The notes below the pieces were generated by a model. The model did not search any database. It saw only the letters and a program-made list of their open reading frames with translations, and was not told the origin of the DNA. This document shows positions 20,633 to 29,486 of a DNA stretch of 64,000 nt, one piece after another. The first letter of the stretch is position 1; each line of letters begins with the position of its first letter. The translations under genes and the position numbers were made by a program. Source of the DNA: Oscillospiraceae bacterium (lineage in GTDB: Bacteria; Bacillota; Clostridia; Oscillospirales; CAG-272); the NCBI GenBank assembly GCA_015064685.1, contig SVRT01000003.1, positions 1 through 64,000 on the forward strand, read 5' to 3'.

Positions 20633-21046
20633 ATGCCAACCTTTAACCAGCTCGTCAGACAGGGTCGTCAGGACAAGACATACAAGTCAAAGGCTCCTGT
20701 ACTTCAGGTAGGTCTCAACACACTCGCAAACAAGACCACCGACACACCCGCACCTCAGAAAAGAGGCGTTTGCACAAAGGTATCCACAACAAGCCCTAAG
20801 AAGCCTAACTCCGCTCTTCGTAAGATCGCCAGAGTAAGACTTACCAACGGACTTGAGGCAACCACCTACATTCCCGGAATCGGACACAACCTTCAGGAGC
20901 ACTCTGTAGTTCTTATCAGAGGCGGAAGAGTTCGTGACCTCCCCGGTGTACGTTATCATATCATTCGTGGTACGCTTGACGCACAGGGTGTTGCTAACCG
21001 TAAGCAGAGCCGTTCCAAGTACGGCGCAAAGAGACCGAAGAAGTAA
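20633..21046 (+). CDS. rpsL: 30S ribosomal protein S12, with Arg at the E. coli Lys87 position
   Basis: A 137-residue decoding-centre protein. [31 protein letters not shown] and [15 protein letters not shown] mark the family. About 14 residues are inserted between the N-terminal tail and the core, typical of many Firmicutes. At residue 101 the usual RVKDLPG loop reads RVRDLPG; this is the position equivalent to E. coli Lys87, where Lys-to-Arg is a classical streptomycin-resistance substitution. The codon is CGT at 20933-20935. GGAGG lies about 18 bp upstream and a nearer AGGAAG directly before the ATG. Confidence 0.98.
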   Translation: MPTFNQLVRQGRQDKTYKSKAPVLQVGLNTLANKTTDTPAPQKRGVCTKVSTTSPKKPNSALRKIARVRLTNGLEATTYIPGIGHNLQEHSVVLIRGGRVRDLPGVRYHIIRGTLDAQGVANRKQSRSKYGAKRPKK

Positions 21047-21224
21047 TTCTCGTCTCACACAAAAAGTCCGCATAAGCGGCAAAAGGTAAATAATAAAGCA
21101 ATTTTAAGCTTGTTCCTGTTATCCGTTTTAATGTTTATGTTAACAAGGCGCACGCTACAGAAGAAATATTGCTTTTGAGTACCTATGATTTCATTTTTTA
21201 AATTTGATGAAGGAGGGAAGTACA
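21047..21224 (+). other. 178-nt spacer between rpsL and rpsG
   Basis: No gene and no clear terminator. It contains a small GTCCGCATAAGCGGC hairpin and an AT-rich remainder. In E. coli this spacer is where S7 represses its own operon; an equivalent here is possible but not shown. Confidence 0.4.
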
Positions 21225-21695
21225 GTGCCAAGAAGAGGTCGTATATCCAAAAGAGATGTATTGCCGGATCCTATGTACGGAAGCAAGCTCGTAACAAAGC
21301 TTGTAAACAACGTTATGTACGACGGCAAGAAGGGTGTTGCTCAGACTATCGTCTATGACGCATTCAGAATCGTTGAAGAGAAGGTAGGTCAGAACGCTCT
21401 TGAAGTATTCCAGGAAGCACTTGAGAACCTTAAGCCCCAGCTCGAGGTTAAGGCTCGCCGTGTAGGTGGTTCCACTTACCAGGTTCCTATGGAAGTAAGA
21501 GCAGAGAGACAGCAGACACTCGCACTTCGTTGGCTCGTCGCGTATTCAAGAAATCGCGGAGAGCGCACGATGGCAGAAAGACTCGCAGCCGAGATCATGG
21601 ATGCTAAGAACAGCATGGGCGGAGCTTTCAAGAAGAGAGAAGAAATGCACAGAATGGCAGAGGCAAACAAGGCTTTTGCTCATTACAGATATTAA
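21225..21695 (+). CDS. rpsG: 30S ribosomal protein S7
   Basis: A 156-residue primary 16S rRNA-binding protein of the small-subunit head, exactly the usual bacterial length when the GTG at 21225 is used. That codon follows GAAGGAGGGAAG at good spacing and gives the conserved start [45 protein letters not shown] and [12 protein letters not shown] are conserved. fusA starts 16 bp after the stop. Confidence 0.98.
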   Translation: MPRRGRISKRDVLPDPMYGSKLVTKLVNNVMYDGKKGVAQTIVYDAFRIVEEKVGQNALEVFQEALENLKPQLEVKARRVGGSTYQVPMEVRAERQQTLALRWLVAYSRNRGERTMAERLAAEIMDAKNSMGGAFKKREEMHRMAEANKAFAHYRY

Positions 21696-21711
21696 TCAAG
21701 GAGACCATTAA

Positions 21712-23796
21712 ATGTCTAGAGAATATTCACTTGAAAATACAAGAAATATCGGCATAATGGCTCACATCGACGCCGGCAAGACAACAACTACCGAGCGTAT
21801 ACTGTTCTACACCGGTAAAACACACAAGCTGGGTGAAACGCACGAGGGTGCGGCTACCATGGACTGGATGGCTCAGGAGCAGGAGAGAGGTATTACCATC
21901 ACTTCCGCTGCTACCACCTGTTTCTGGAAGGGTAACCGCGTCAACATCATCGATACCCCCGGTCACGTTGACTTTACCGTTGAGGTAGAGCGTTCCCTTC
22001 GTGTCCTTGACGGTTCCGTAACCGTTATGTGCGCAAAGGGAGGCGTTGAGCCCCAGTCCGAGACCGTTTGGAGACAGGCGGACAAGTACAGAGTTCCCCG
22101 TATGATCTACGTCAACAAGATGGACATCACGGGTGCGGACTTCTACAGAGTTGTAGATATGATCCACGCAAGACTCCGTGCTAACGCAGTTCCGATCCAG
22201 CTTCCCGTAGGTAAGGATATGACATTCCGCGGAATCGTCGACCTTATGGAGATGGAAGCAGACATCTACTACGATGATATGGGTAAGGACATGCGTGTTG
22301 AACCCATTCCGGCAGATATGGTTGATCTTGCACAGGAATGGCACGACAAGATGGTTGAAGCAATCGCTTCTACCGATGACGAGCTTATGATGAAGTACCT
22401 TGAGGGTGAGGAGATCTCCGTAGCAGAGCTCAAGACAGCTCTCCGCAAGGCTACCATCAACAACGAGATCGTTCCCGTTGTTTGCGGTACATCTTACCGT
22501 AACAAGGGCGTTCAGAAGCTCCTCGACGCTATAGTTGATTTCATGCCCTCTCCTCTCGACATCCCCGCAATCAAGGGTGTTAACCCCAGAACCGAGGAAG
22601 AGGAAGAGAGACCCGCAAGTGACGAAGAGCCTTTCTCTGCACTTGCATTCAAGATCATGACAGACCCGTTTGTCGGAAAGCTTTGCTTCTTCCGCGTTTA
22701 CTCGGGCGTTGTCAATGCCGGTGACACAGTTCTTAACTCTACAAGAGATAAGAAAGAGAGACTCGGACGTATTCTTCAGATGCACGCTAACGACCGTAAG
22801 GAAATTGATGCTTGCTACAGCGGCGATATCGCAGCAGTAGTAGGAACCAAGTTCACCACAACAGGTGACACCTTCTGCGACGAGAAGCATCCCGTAATAC
22901 TCGAGTCCATGGAGTTCCCGGAGCCCGTTATCCGTGTTGCTATCGAGCCTAAGACTCGCGCAGGACAGGAAAAGATGGGTATCGCACTCGCAAAGCTTGC
23001 TGAGGAAGACCCGACCTTCAGAACCTACACCGACGAGGAGACAGGTCAGACGATCATCGCAGGAATGGGTGAGCTTCACCTTGAGATCATCGTTGACAGA
23101 CTTCTCCGTGAGTTCAAGGTAGAGGCTAACATTGGTAAGCCTCAGGTTGCTTACAAGGAGACTATCCGCAAGCAGGTCGACCACGAGTGCAAGTACAAGA
23201 GACAGTCCGGTGGTTCCGGTCAGTACGGTCACGTTAAGCTCATCGTTGAGCCCAACGAGCCCGGCGCAGGCTACACATTTATCGACAACGTTAAGGGCGG
23301 CGCTATTCCGAAGGAGTATATTCCCGCAGTCGATGCAGGTATTCAGGGCGCACTTCAGTCCGGTGTTCTTGCAGGCTACAACGTTGTTGACATCAAGGTA
23401 ACTCTTTACGATGGATCTTATCACGAGGTCGACTCGTCCGAAATGGCGTTCAAGATCGCAGGATCTATGGCCATCAAGGAGGCTATGAGAAAGGCTGATC
23501 CCGTTCTCACCGAGCCTATGATGAAGGTCGTAACCATCGTTCCCGATGATTACCTCGGAGCTGTTATCGGTGACTTCAACAGCCGCCGCGGACAGATCCA
23601 GTCTCAGGACACCAGCGATAACGGTGTTCAGGAGATCACAGCTATCGTTCCTCTTTCCAACATGTTCGGTTATGCAACCGATCTTCGTTCCAAGACTCAG
23701 GGACGCGGACTCTATTCCATGGAGCCCAGCCACTTCGAGCAGGTACCGAAGTCCATTCAGGAAGAGATCGTTAAGGCTAGAGCGGCTCGTAACTAA
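21712..23796 (+). CDS. fusA: Elongation factor G
   Basis: A 694-residue translocation and ribosome-recycling GTPase. The G1 loop [15 protein letters not shown], switch [11 protein letters not shown] and NKMD base-specificity motif are intact. The C-terminal half has the domain IV segment [13 protein letters not shown] and the domain V region near [25 protein letters not shown] precedes the ATG. It is the third gene of the str operon, 73 bp before tuf. Confidence 0.99.
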   Translation: MSREYSLENTRNIGIMAHIDAGKTTTTERILFYTGKTHKLGETHEGAATMDWMAQEQERGITITSAATTCFWKGNRVNIIDTPGHVDFTVEVERSLRVLDGSVTVMCAKGGVEPQSETVWRQADKYRVPRMIYVNKMDITGADFYRVVDMIHARLRANAVPIQLPVGKDMTFRGIVDLMEMEADIYYDDMGKDMRVEPIPADMVDLAQEWHDKMVEAIASTDDELMMKYLEGEEISVAELKTALRKATINNEIVPVVCGTSYRNKGVQKLLDAIVDFMPSPLDIPAIKGVNPRTEEEEERPASDEEPFSALAFKIMTDPFVGKLCFFRVYSGVVNAGDTVLNSTRDKKERLGRILQMHANDRKEIDACYSGDIAAVVGTKFTTTGDTFCDEKHPVILESMEFPEPVIRVAIEPKTRAGQEKMGIALAKLAEEDPTFRTYTDEETGQTIIAGMGELHLEIIVDRLLREFKVEANIGKPQVAYKETIRKQVDHECKYKRQSGGSGQYGHVKLIVEPNEPGAGYTFIDNVKGGAIPKEYIPAVDAGIQGALQSGVLAGYNVVDIKVTLYDGSYHEVDSSEMAFKIAGSMAIKEAMRKADPVLTEPMMKVVTIVPDDYLGAVIGDFNSRRGQIQSQDTSDNGVQEITAIVPLSNMFGYATDLRSKTQGRGLYSMEPSHFEQVPKSIQEEIVKARAARN

Positions 23797-23869
23797 TACG
23801 GCGCTTTAAAACAAAACCCAAAAAAATAAAAATAAAAAACAAATCTAATTTATACGGAGGATTTTTAAA

Positions 23870-25075
23870 ATGGCAAAGGCTACATTTGAAAGAACAAAGC
23901 CCCACGTAAACATTGGTACCATCGGTCACGTTGACCACGGTAAGACCACTCTTACAGCAGCTATCACAAAGACTCTCGGCCTCGCAAACGGTAACGTTGA
24001 GTTCATGGCATACGACCAGATCGACAACGCTCCCGAGGAGAGAGCAAGAGGTATCACAATCAACACAAGACACGTTGAGTATGAGACTGAGAACCGTCAC
24101 TACGCTCACGTTGACTGCCCCGGCCACGCTGACTACGTTAAGAACATGATCACCGGTGCAGCTCAGATGGACGGCGCGATCCTCGTTGTTGCTGCAACTG
24201 ACGGACCCCTCCAGCAGACCCGCGAGCACGTTCTTCTCGCTCGTCAGGTTGGCGTTCCCGCAATCGTTGTATTCATGAACAAGAGAGACCTCGTTGACGA
24301 CGACGAGCTTCTCGATCTCGTAGAGATGGAGATCCGTGATCTTCTTTCTTCCTACGACTTCCCCGGCGACGATCTCCCGATCGTTCGCGGATCCGCTCGT
24401 GACGCTCTTGAGTCCACAAGCACTGATGTCAACTCTCCCGAGTACGCTCCTATCCTTGAGCTCATGGCTGAGGTAGACAGCTACATTCCTACTCCTGAGA
24501 GAATGTCCGACCTCGCATTCCTTATGCCTGTCGAGGACGTATTCTCCATCTCCGGCCGTGGTACTGTTGCTACAGGTAGAGTTGAGAGAGGTACAATTAA
24601 GGTATCCGACGTTGTCGAGATCGTTGGTCTCGTAGACGAGAAGAAGCAGACAACCGTTACCGGTGTCGAGATGTTCCACAAGCTCCTTCCTCAGGCAGAG
24701 GCTGGTGACAACATCGGTGCGCTCCTTCGTGGTATCGCAAAGGACGAGATCGAAAGAGGTCAGGTTCTTTGTAAGCCCGGTTCCATCAACCCCCACACAA
24801 AGTTCGTAGGTCAGGTTTACGTTCTTACTGAGAAGGAAGGCGGCCGTTCCAAGCCCTTCTTCGCAGGTTACAGACCCCAGTTCTACTTCAGAACAACTGA
24901 CGTTACCGGTGTTATCAACCTTCCTGACGGCGTAGAGATGTGCCGCCCCGGTGATAACGTTGATATGACAGTTGAGCTCATCAAGCCCATCGCTTGTGAG
25001 AAGGGTCTCCGTTTCGCTATCCGTGAGGGTGGTAGAACAGTTGGTTCCGGTGTCGTATCCGAGATCATCGAATAA
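23870..25075 (+). CDS. tuf: Elongation factor Tu
   Basis: A 401-residue GTPase that delivers aminoacyl-tRNA to the ribosome. [21 protein letters not shown] and NKRD (in place of the common NKCD) form the GTP site; [15 protein letters not shown] marks domain 3. A small deviation is GPLQQTREH where most bacteria have GPMPQTREH. A strong GGAGG precedes the ATG, and the gene closes the str operon. Confidence 0.99.
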   Translation: MAKATFERTKPHVNIGTIGHVDHGKTTLTAAITKTLGLANGNVEFMAYDQIDNAPEERARGITINTRHVEYETENRHYAHVDCPGHADYVKNMITGAAQMDGAILVVAATDGPLQQTREHVLLARQVGVPAIVVFMNKRDLVDDDELLDLVEMEIRDLLSSYDFPGDDLPIVRGSARDALESTSTDVNSPEYAPILELMAEVDSYIPTPERMSDLAFLMPVEDVFSISGRGTVATGRVERGTIKVSDVVEIVGLVDEKKQTTVTGVEMFHKLLPQAEAGDNIGALLRGIAKDEIERGQVLCKPGSINPHTKFVGQVYVLTEKEGGRSKPFFAGYRPQFYFRTTDVTGVINLPDGVEMCRPGDNVDMTVELIKPIACEKGLRFAIREGGRTVGSGVVSEIIE

Positions 25076-25110
25076 TTAAAAATTATTCAGTCGATATATC
25101 GACAAACAAT

Positions 25111-25145
25111 AATGCCGCGGCGGATAACCGCCGCGGCATTTGAGC
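25111..25145 (+). terminator. Hairpin after tuf
   Basis: AATGCCGCGGCGG pairs with CCGCCGCGGCATT around ATAA (25111-25140). It is very stable but is followed by TGAGC rather than a U tract, so it may be a weak terminator or a 3'-end stabiliser. Confidence 0.6.
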
Positions 25146-25161
25146 ATATAATACTAATATC

Positions 25162-25310
25162 AAATTTATTTTTGGGGATTGGTGAGATTCCATACCGATG
25201 GTGTTCAGTTTATTCTGTAAGTCCATGAGCGCGTTAGTGCCGACAAGGTGAGATTCCTTGACCGACGGTCCTGCATAGCAGGGAAAGTCCGGATGAGAAA
25301 AGATAAATTT
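25162..25310 (+). ncRNA. FMN riboswitch (RFN element)
   Basis: All the conserved RFN segments appear in order: GGTGAGATTCC with ACCGATGGTG, AAGTCCATGAGCGCG, a second GGTGAGATTCC with GACCGACGGT, and AAAGTCCGGATGAGA. The closing helix is AAATTTAT (25162-25169) with ATAAATTT (25303-25310). It senses flavin mononucleotide and controls the riboflavin transporter gene directly downstream. Confidence 0.95.
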
Positions 25311-25350
25311 CGATCTTTTTGGCATTTTTGCCTCAAATCTTCGATATTTT

Positions 25351-25381
25351 CATCCCCCTTACTTTGAAAGGGGATTTTTTT
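25351..25381 (+). terminator. Riboswitch expression platform of ribU: terminator hairpin carrying the ribosome binding site
   Basis: ATCCCC-CTT pairs with AAA-GGGGAT and is followed by seven T residues ending one base before the ATG. The 3' arm AAAGGGG is also the only plausible Shine-Dalgarno sequence, so this hairpin could stop transcription, block translation, or both when FMN is bound. Confidence 0.75.
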
Positions 25382-26113
25382 ATGTCTGAAATCAAATCGC
25401 GAAATAACATCGCGCAAAGCATCAAAAGGCTTGTTTTGGCGGCGCTTTTCTGCGCCCTCGCATACGTTGCTACAATTCTCACGTCCTGGATAAAGGTCGC
25501 GGGCTTTCTTACCTTCGACACAAAGGACACGCTCATCACTATTGCGGGACTAATTTTAGGTCCTATATATGCGGCGGTGATCTCGTTTATTGTTTCTCTG
25601 ATAGAGATAATCGTCAATCCCGAAACCGGTTTTTGGGGATTCCTTATGAATTTTCTGTCAACCGCGGCGTTTTCCTCGGTCTGCGCGTTGATCTACAAAT
25701 ATAAAAAGAACTTCAAGGGTGCTATCATCGGTCTTGTCGCATCTGTCTTTTCGATGACGGCGATGATGGTGATACTCAATCTGTTCGTGACTCCGCTTTA
25801 CACGGGAATGCCAATGGAGACAATCGCATCGATGATCCCGACGCTTTTCCTTCCGTTCAACTTTACCAAAGCGGTTCTGAACGCCGCGCTCGTTCTGATG
25901 CTTTACAAGCCGATCTCCCGCGCGCTCAAGGCAGCGAAGATCATTGGCGTATCGGAGGAGAACGCGAAGGCAGTGGATGGCTCGGACAAGACGGCGACAA
26001 AGAAGCCTTTACTCACCAATCTTTTGGTATTGGGCATCGGTCTTGTTTTCGTTGCACTGTCGGTCGTGGTATTTATCGTCGTTTTGGGCGGCAAATTCAC
26101 CTTTATAGCGTAA
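25382..26113 (+). CDS. ribU: Riboflavin ECF transporter substrate-binding subunit RibU
   Basis: A 243-residue integral membrane S component that binds riboflavin and docks to the shared ECF energising module, not found in this window. The ATG at 25382 follows the riboswitch hairpin directly; an in-frame upstream start would lie inside the regulatory RNA. The protein has about six membrane segments, with FLTFDTKDTLITIAGLILGP and YAAVISFIVSLIEI typical of RibU and related S components. A final hydrophobic helix follows a charged linker, making it somewhat longer than a core S component. Assignment rests on both sequence type and the FMN riboswitch. Confidence 0.88.
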   Translation: MSEIKSRNNIAQSIKRLVLAALFCALAYVATILTSWIKVAGFLTFDTKDTLITIAGLILGPIYAAVISFIVSLIEIIVNPETGFWGFLMNFLSTAAFSSVCALIYKYKKNFKGAIIGLVASVFSMTAMMVILNLFVTPLYTGMPMETIASMIPTLFLPFNFTKAVLNAALVLMLYKPISRALKAAKIIGVSEENAKAVDGSDKTATKKPLLTNLLVLGIGLVFVALSVVVFIVVLGGKFTFIA

Positions 26114-26117
26114 ACAG

Positions 26118-26146
26118 TTGACTTTTGCGCTCAACGGGTGTATAAT
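26118..26146 (+). promoter_or_regulatory. Promoter of the small export protein gene
   Basis: TTGACT (26118-26123), 17-bp spacer, TATAAT (26141-26146). Confidence 0.8.
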
Positions 26147-26175
26147 TAGGGTAGAATATAAAAAAGAGGTCTGAT

Positions 26176-26670
26176 ATGACAGAGGCAATTCAAAATTTCT
26201 TTCTTGAAACGGTCGGCAGAGAATGGTGCGTCTTTTTCTGCTCGATGATACCGATCATAGAGCTTCGCGGAGCGATACCGCTCGGCGCGGCGCTCGGGCT
26301 CCCGTGGTGGCAGAATTATATTATCAGCGTAATAGGTAATTTCCTTCCCGTACCGTTTATTCTACTCTTCATCAATGCAATTTTGCGTTGGATGGCAAAC
26401 AGTAAGGTTAAATTTTTCAACAAAGTAGCGAATTGGCTCTTTGCAAAAGCAGAGAAGAACCGCGAAAAGATCGAAAAATATGCGTTTTGGGGCGTTGCCC
26501 TCTTCGTAGCAATACCGCTTCCTGCAACAGGCGCGTGGACAGGCTCTCTTGTCGCGGCAGTCTTTAATATGAAATTTTGGAAATCATTGCTGTCGGCAAT
26601 AATCGGCATACTCATAGCGGGTGTTGTTATGACGCTCGTCTCTTACGGCGTAGTAGCATTATTTGCATAA
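26176..26670 (+). CDS. Putative small multidrug export protein (COG2426, PF06695)
   Basis: A 164-residue protein with four or five membrane segments. The motif MIPIIELRGAIPLGAALGLP near residue 25 and the later AIPLPATGAWTGSLVAAVFN motif are the two signatures of this family, named for a proposed small-multidrug-export role that is weakly supported. It is a single-gene unit with its own promoter and terminator. Confidence 0.85.
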   Translation: MTEAIQNFFLETVGREWCVFFCSMIPIIELRGAIPLGAALGLPWWQNYIISVIGNFLPVPFILLFINAILRWMANSKVKFFNKVANWLFAKAEKNREKIEKYAFWGVALFVAIPLPATGAWTGSLVAAVFNMKFWKSLLSAIIGILIAGVVMTLVSYGVVALFA

Positions 26671-26679
26671 TAAATAAAA

Positions 26680-26717
26680 GATTCGGAACAGATTACCGAC
26701 TGTTTCGGATCTTTTTT
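26680..26717 (+). terminator. Terminator after the small export protein gene
   Basis: GATTCGGAACAG (26680-26691) pairs with CTGTTTCGGATC (26700-26711), with wobble pairs, followed by six T residues. Confidence 0.88.
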
Positions 26718-26750
26718 ATTGATTTTACAACTTGTTTTATTAAAAAAACA

Positions 26751-26779
26751 TTGTGTTGCAGTGAACTTTTTGATATAAT
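26751..26779 (+). promoter_or_regulatory. Promoter of the 345-residue TIM-barrel candidate gene
   Basis: TTGTGT (26751-26756), 17-bp spacer, TATAAT (26774-26779). Confidence 0.65.
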
Positions 26780-26813
26780 TTGATGTAAAGGAAGTTTTAA
26801 ATCGGAGGTACCT

Positions 26814-27851
26814 ATGAAACCCTTAAAAACAGGAGTGGCATATCACGGCAACAGAATGCCGAGCCACGCAAGAGAGGATCTTAAGGAAATTGTTGATGCG
26901 GATATGGATATCGTCGTCCATATGCTTTCCCATATGGATTGGGACAGACACATCAGCTCAATGAAAGATATCGTTTCGATGAGTGAGGATATGGGTCTTG
27001 AGGTCTGGATAGACAACTGGGGAATAGGCGGAACTCCGGGAGACGTCTCGCATTATCTTTCGCTTTATCCCACGGACCACATGATCTTCGGCAACGGAGA
27101 CAGAGCGCCTTATCAGGTCTGCCTCAACAGTTCCGAATATAGAAAGTTTGTCAAGAGATGGCTTGAGACTGTTAAGAGTATCGGAGGAAAGACGGTTTTC
27201 TGGGACGAGCCGAAAATTCTTGCAAGGGAAGTGGGGGGTCAGATGGATTACTGCTGTCACTGTCCCCGTTGCCAAAAGCTCTTTGAGGAAAAGTACAATA
27301 AGCCCATGCCACTTGAAATGACACCCGAATTCGCAGAATTCCGCACCGACACAATAGTGGATTTCTTCAGAGAAATAACCGATTATGCAAAGAGCCTCAA
27401 ACTTTATAATGCTGCTTGCATTATGCCCGGAAAGGGACACGGAATAAGCCTTGAGTCAGCGGGAAAGCTTTTCTCTCTCTCCTCGCTCGATAACGTGGGA
27501 TACGATCCCTATTGGACGAGCGCAGGCTTGGCAAAATCATACGAATACGTTTACACAAACACAAAGGATGCAATCGCGCGTGCAGACACGTACGGCAAGG
27601 ATCATAATATCTGGATACAGGGCTTCGTTCCCGGCGGTACCGAGGAGGAGATAGTAGACGCCTGCACTGCGGCTTACGATGCAGGAGCAAGAACACTTCT
27701 TGCATGGAGCTTCCACGGAGGAGAGTCCAATAATTACCGCGGGCCTTATTCCGAGCGCGCTTGGCGCAAGGTAATAGAAGGATTCCGTCTTGTCAAGGAC
27801 GAGGACAGAAGAAAAAATTGGGAAGAGAACCGCAAAAAATTTGTAAAATAA
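26814..27851 (+). CDS. Uncharacterised glycosidase-like TIM-barrel candidate
   Basis: A 345-residue protein without signal peptide or membrane segment, so probably cytoplasmic. I do not recognise a named family. The alternating helix/strand pattern, a TVFWDEPK strand end with acidic residues near residue 127, and a Cys-rich insert DYCCHCPRCQKLFEEKY resemble the 'CxCxxC...F' insert of hypothetical glycosyl hydrolases. Later motifs are CIMPGKGHGIS, NVGYDPYWTS and LLAWSFHGGESNNYRGP, plausible barrel strand ends. A GGAGG site precedes the ATG. Neighbours give no functional hint: it has its own promoter and is followed by the SAM riboswitch. Confidence 0.6.
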   Translation: MKPLKTGVAYHGNRMPSHAREDLKEIVDADMDIVVHMLSHMDWDRHISSMKDIVSMSEDMGLEVWIDNWGIGGTPGDVSHYLSLYPTDHMIFGNGDRAPYQVCLNSSEYRKFVKRWLETVKSIGGKTVFWDEPKILAREVGGQMDYCCHCPRCQKLFEEKYNKPMPLEMTPEFAEFRTDTIVDFFREITDYAKSLKLYNAACIMPGKGHGISLESAGKLFSLSSLDNVGYDPYWTSAGLAKSYEYVYTNTKDAIARADTYGKDHNIWIQGFVPGGTEEEIVDACTAAYDAGARTLLAWSFHGGESNNYRGPYSERAWRKVIEGFRLVKDEDRRKNWEENRKKFVK

Positions 27852-27863
27852 ACGCGCACACTA

Positions 27864-27892
27864 TTGACAAATTGAATATTTTATGATAGAAT
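27864..27892 (+). promoter_or_regulatory. Promoter of metK
   Basis: TTGACA (27864-27869), 17-bp spacer, TAGAAT (27887-27892), directly before the SAM riboswitch. Confidence 0.8.
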
Positions 27893-27906
27893 AAATTTCG
27901 CAAAAA

Positions 27907-27995
27907 TCTTATCAAGAGTGGTGGAGAGACAGGCTCTATGAAACCACGGCAACCTACCAAAATAGCGGAAAGGTGCCAATTCCAAGCAGATAAGA
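27907..27995 (+). ncRNA. SAM-I riboswitch (S-box) aptamer
   Basis: TCTTATCAAGAGTGGTGGAG, the GAC(A)GGC(T)C-ATGAAACC segment, CGGCAACC, AAGGTGCCAATTCC and the closing GATAAGA are in S-box order. The closing helix is TCTTATC (27907-27913) with GATAAGA (27989-27995). Confidence 0.96.
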
Positions 27996-28021
27996 GTAAA
28001 ACGGGTGATTAACTCTGCTTG

Positions 28022-28046
28022 GACTCTGCTCCGAGCAGAGTTTTTG
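28022..28046 (+). terminator. SAM riboswitch terminator
   Basis: ACTCTGCT (28023-28030) pairs with AGCAGAGT (28034-28041), then T residues. An upstream ACTCTGCTTGG copy (28011-28021) and nearby bases can compete for the same arm, giving the antiterminator. Confidence 0.88.
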
Positions 28047-28082
28047 TATGTTTAAAAATTAGAATATATAGAGGTATGCAAA

Positions 28083-29273
28083 ATGAAAGAAGTAAAAAAG
28101 GTTTTATTTACGTCGGAATCGGTTACCGAGGGACATCCCGATAAGATTTCCGACAAGATCTCCGACGCGATCCTTGACGAGATGCTCCGTCAGGATCCCA
28201 ACTCCCGCGTTGCTTGCGAGACATTCTGCACGACAGGTCTTGTCAGCGTTATGGGCGAGATCACGACAGAGGCTTACGTTGACATTCAGTCCATCGTAAG
28301 AGAAACTATCCGCGAGATCGGCTATACGAGAGCAAAGTTCGGATTTGACTGCGACTCCTGCGCGGTCATCAGCTCTATTCACGAGCAGTCCCCCGACATC
28401 GCTATGGGTGTTGATAAGTCCTACGAGGCTAAAGAGGGAACAGACAACGACGGTCTTGACACGGGTGCGGGCGACCAGGGTCTTATGTTCGGTTATGCTT
28501 GCGACGAGACTCCGGAGCTTATGCCCCTCCCCGTTTCTCTCGCACACAGACTTGCAAAGCAGCTCACTGCTGTCAGAAAGAACGGCACACTTGATTATCT
28601 CCGTCCCGACGGAAAAACTCAGGTTACAGTTGAGTATCACGACGACGTGCCTGTAAGAGTTGACACGGTAGTTATCTCCTCTCAGCACAGCGAGGCTGTT
28701 ACGCTCGAGCAGATCAAAGCTGACGTTATCAAGCACGTTATAGAGCCTATCATCCCCGCTGACCTTATGGACGCGGAGACCAAGATATACGTCAACCCCA
28801 CCGGACGCTTCGTTATAGGCGGCCCTGCAGGTGACACGGGTCTTACCGGTAGAAAGATCATCGTTGACACCTACGGCGGATACGCGCGTCACGGCGGTGG
28901 CGCATTCTCGGGCAAGGACCCGACAAAGGTTGACCGCTCCGCTTGCTACGCGGCAAGATACATCGCAAAGAACGTAGTTGCGGCAGGACTTGCTAAGAAA
29001 TGTGAGGTACAGGTCGCATACGCTATCGGTGTTGCTCGCCCCGTATCGGTTATGATAGATACCTTCGGTACAGCTATCGTTCCCGAGAGCAAGATCAGTG
29101 AGGCTGTTTTGTCTCTCGTTGATCTTCGTCCCGCGGCCATCATTCGCGATTTTGATCTCCGCAAGCCTATTTACTGCGATCTTGCGGCTTACGGTCACAT
29201 GGGACGCGAGGACCTCGGCGTTAAGTGGGAGGAAAGAGATCTCGCAGAGAAGCTTAAGAAGGCTTTACTTTAA
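28083..29273 (+). CDS. metK: S-adenosylmethionine synthetase
   Basis: A 396-residue enzyme that makes S-adenosylmethionine from methionine and [23 protein letters not shown] marks the N-terminus; [15 protein letters not shown] is the ATP-binding signature; the C-terminal [17 protein letters not shown] loop carries catalytic residues. Full length for the family. It is regulated by its own product through the SAM-I riboswitch just upstream. Confidence 0.99.
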   Translation: MKEVKKVLFTSESVTEGHPDKISDKISDAILDEMLRQDPNSRVACETFCTTGLVSVMGEITTEAYVDIQSIVRETIREIGYTRAKFGFDCDSCAVISSIHEQSPDIAMGVDKSYEAKEGTDNDGLDTGAGDQGLMFGYACDETPELMPLPVSLAHRLAKQLTAVRKNGTLDYLRPDGKTQVTVEYHDDVPVRVDTVVISSQHSEAVTLEQIKADVIKHVIEPIIPADLMDAETKIYVNPTGRFVIGGPAGDTGLTGRKIIVDTYGGYARHGGGAFSGKDPTKVDRSACYAARYIAKNVVAAGLAKKCEVQVAYAIGVARPVSVMIDTFGTAIVPESKISEAVLSLVDLRPAAIIRDFDLRKPIYCDLAAYGHMGREDLGVKWEERDLAEKLKKALL

Positions 29274-29281
29274 GATATAGG

Positions 29282-29402
29282 GGTGAGTTTGGGGAACTAT
29301 ATGTATTGCGAATCCAAACTTGATTGATCCCATTTTCAAACAAAGACTCCTTGCCAGGCAAGGAGTCCGAGTTTTCTATCGAAAACTGCCCCCCAAACCC
29401 CG
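29282..29402. repeat. Foldback/MITE-like element
   Basis: GTTTGGGG (29287-29294) is complementary to CCCCAAAC (29391-29398) about 100 bp away. Between them lies a perfect hairpin, GACTCCTTG with CAAGGAGTC (29345-29367), and GTTTTC-TATC-GAAAAC. The nested inverted-repeat layout in a gene-free spacer suggests a small dispersed repeat; only one copy is seen in this window. Confidence 0.4.
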
Positions 29403-29486
29403 AAAAAACATCAATAAATTCGATTATTTGCGGGCAGATAATAATAAACCGTATCATTTTATATTTTTTGAAAGGAGGTCGTTATT

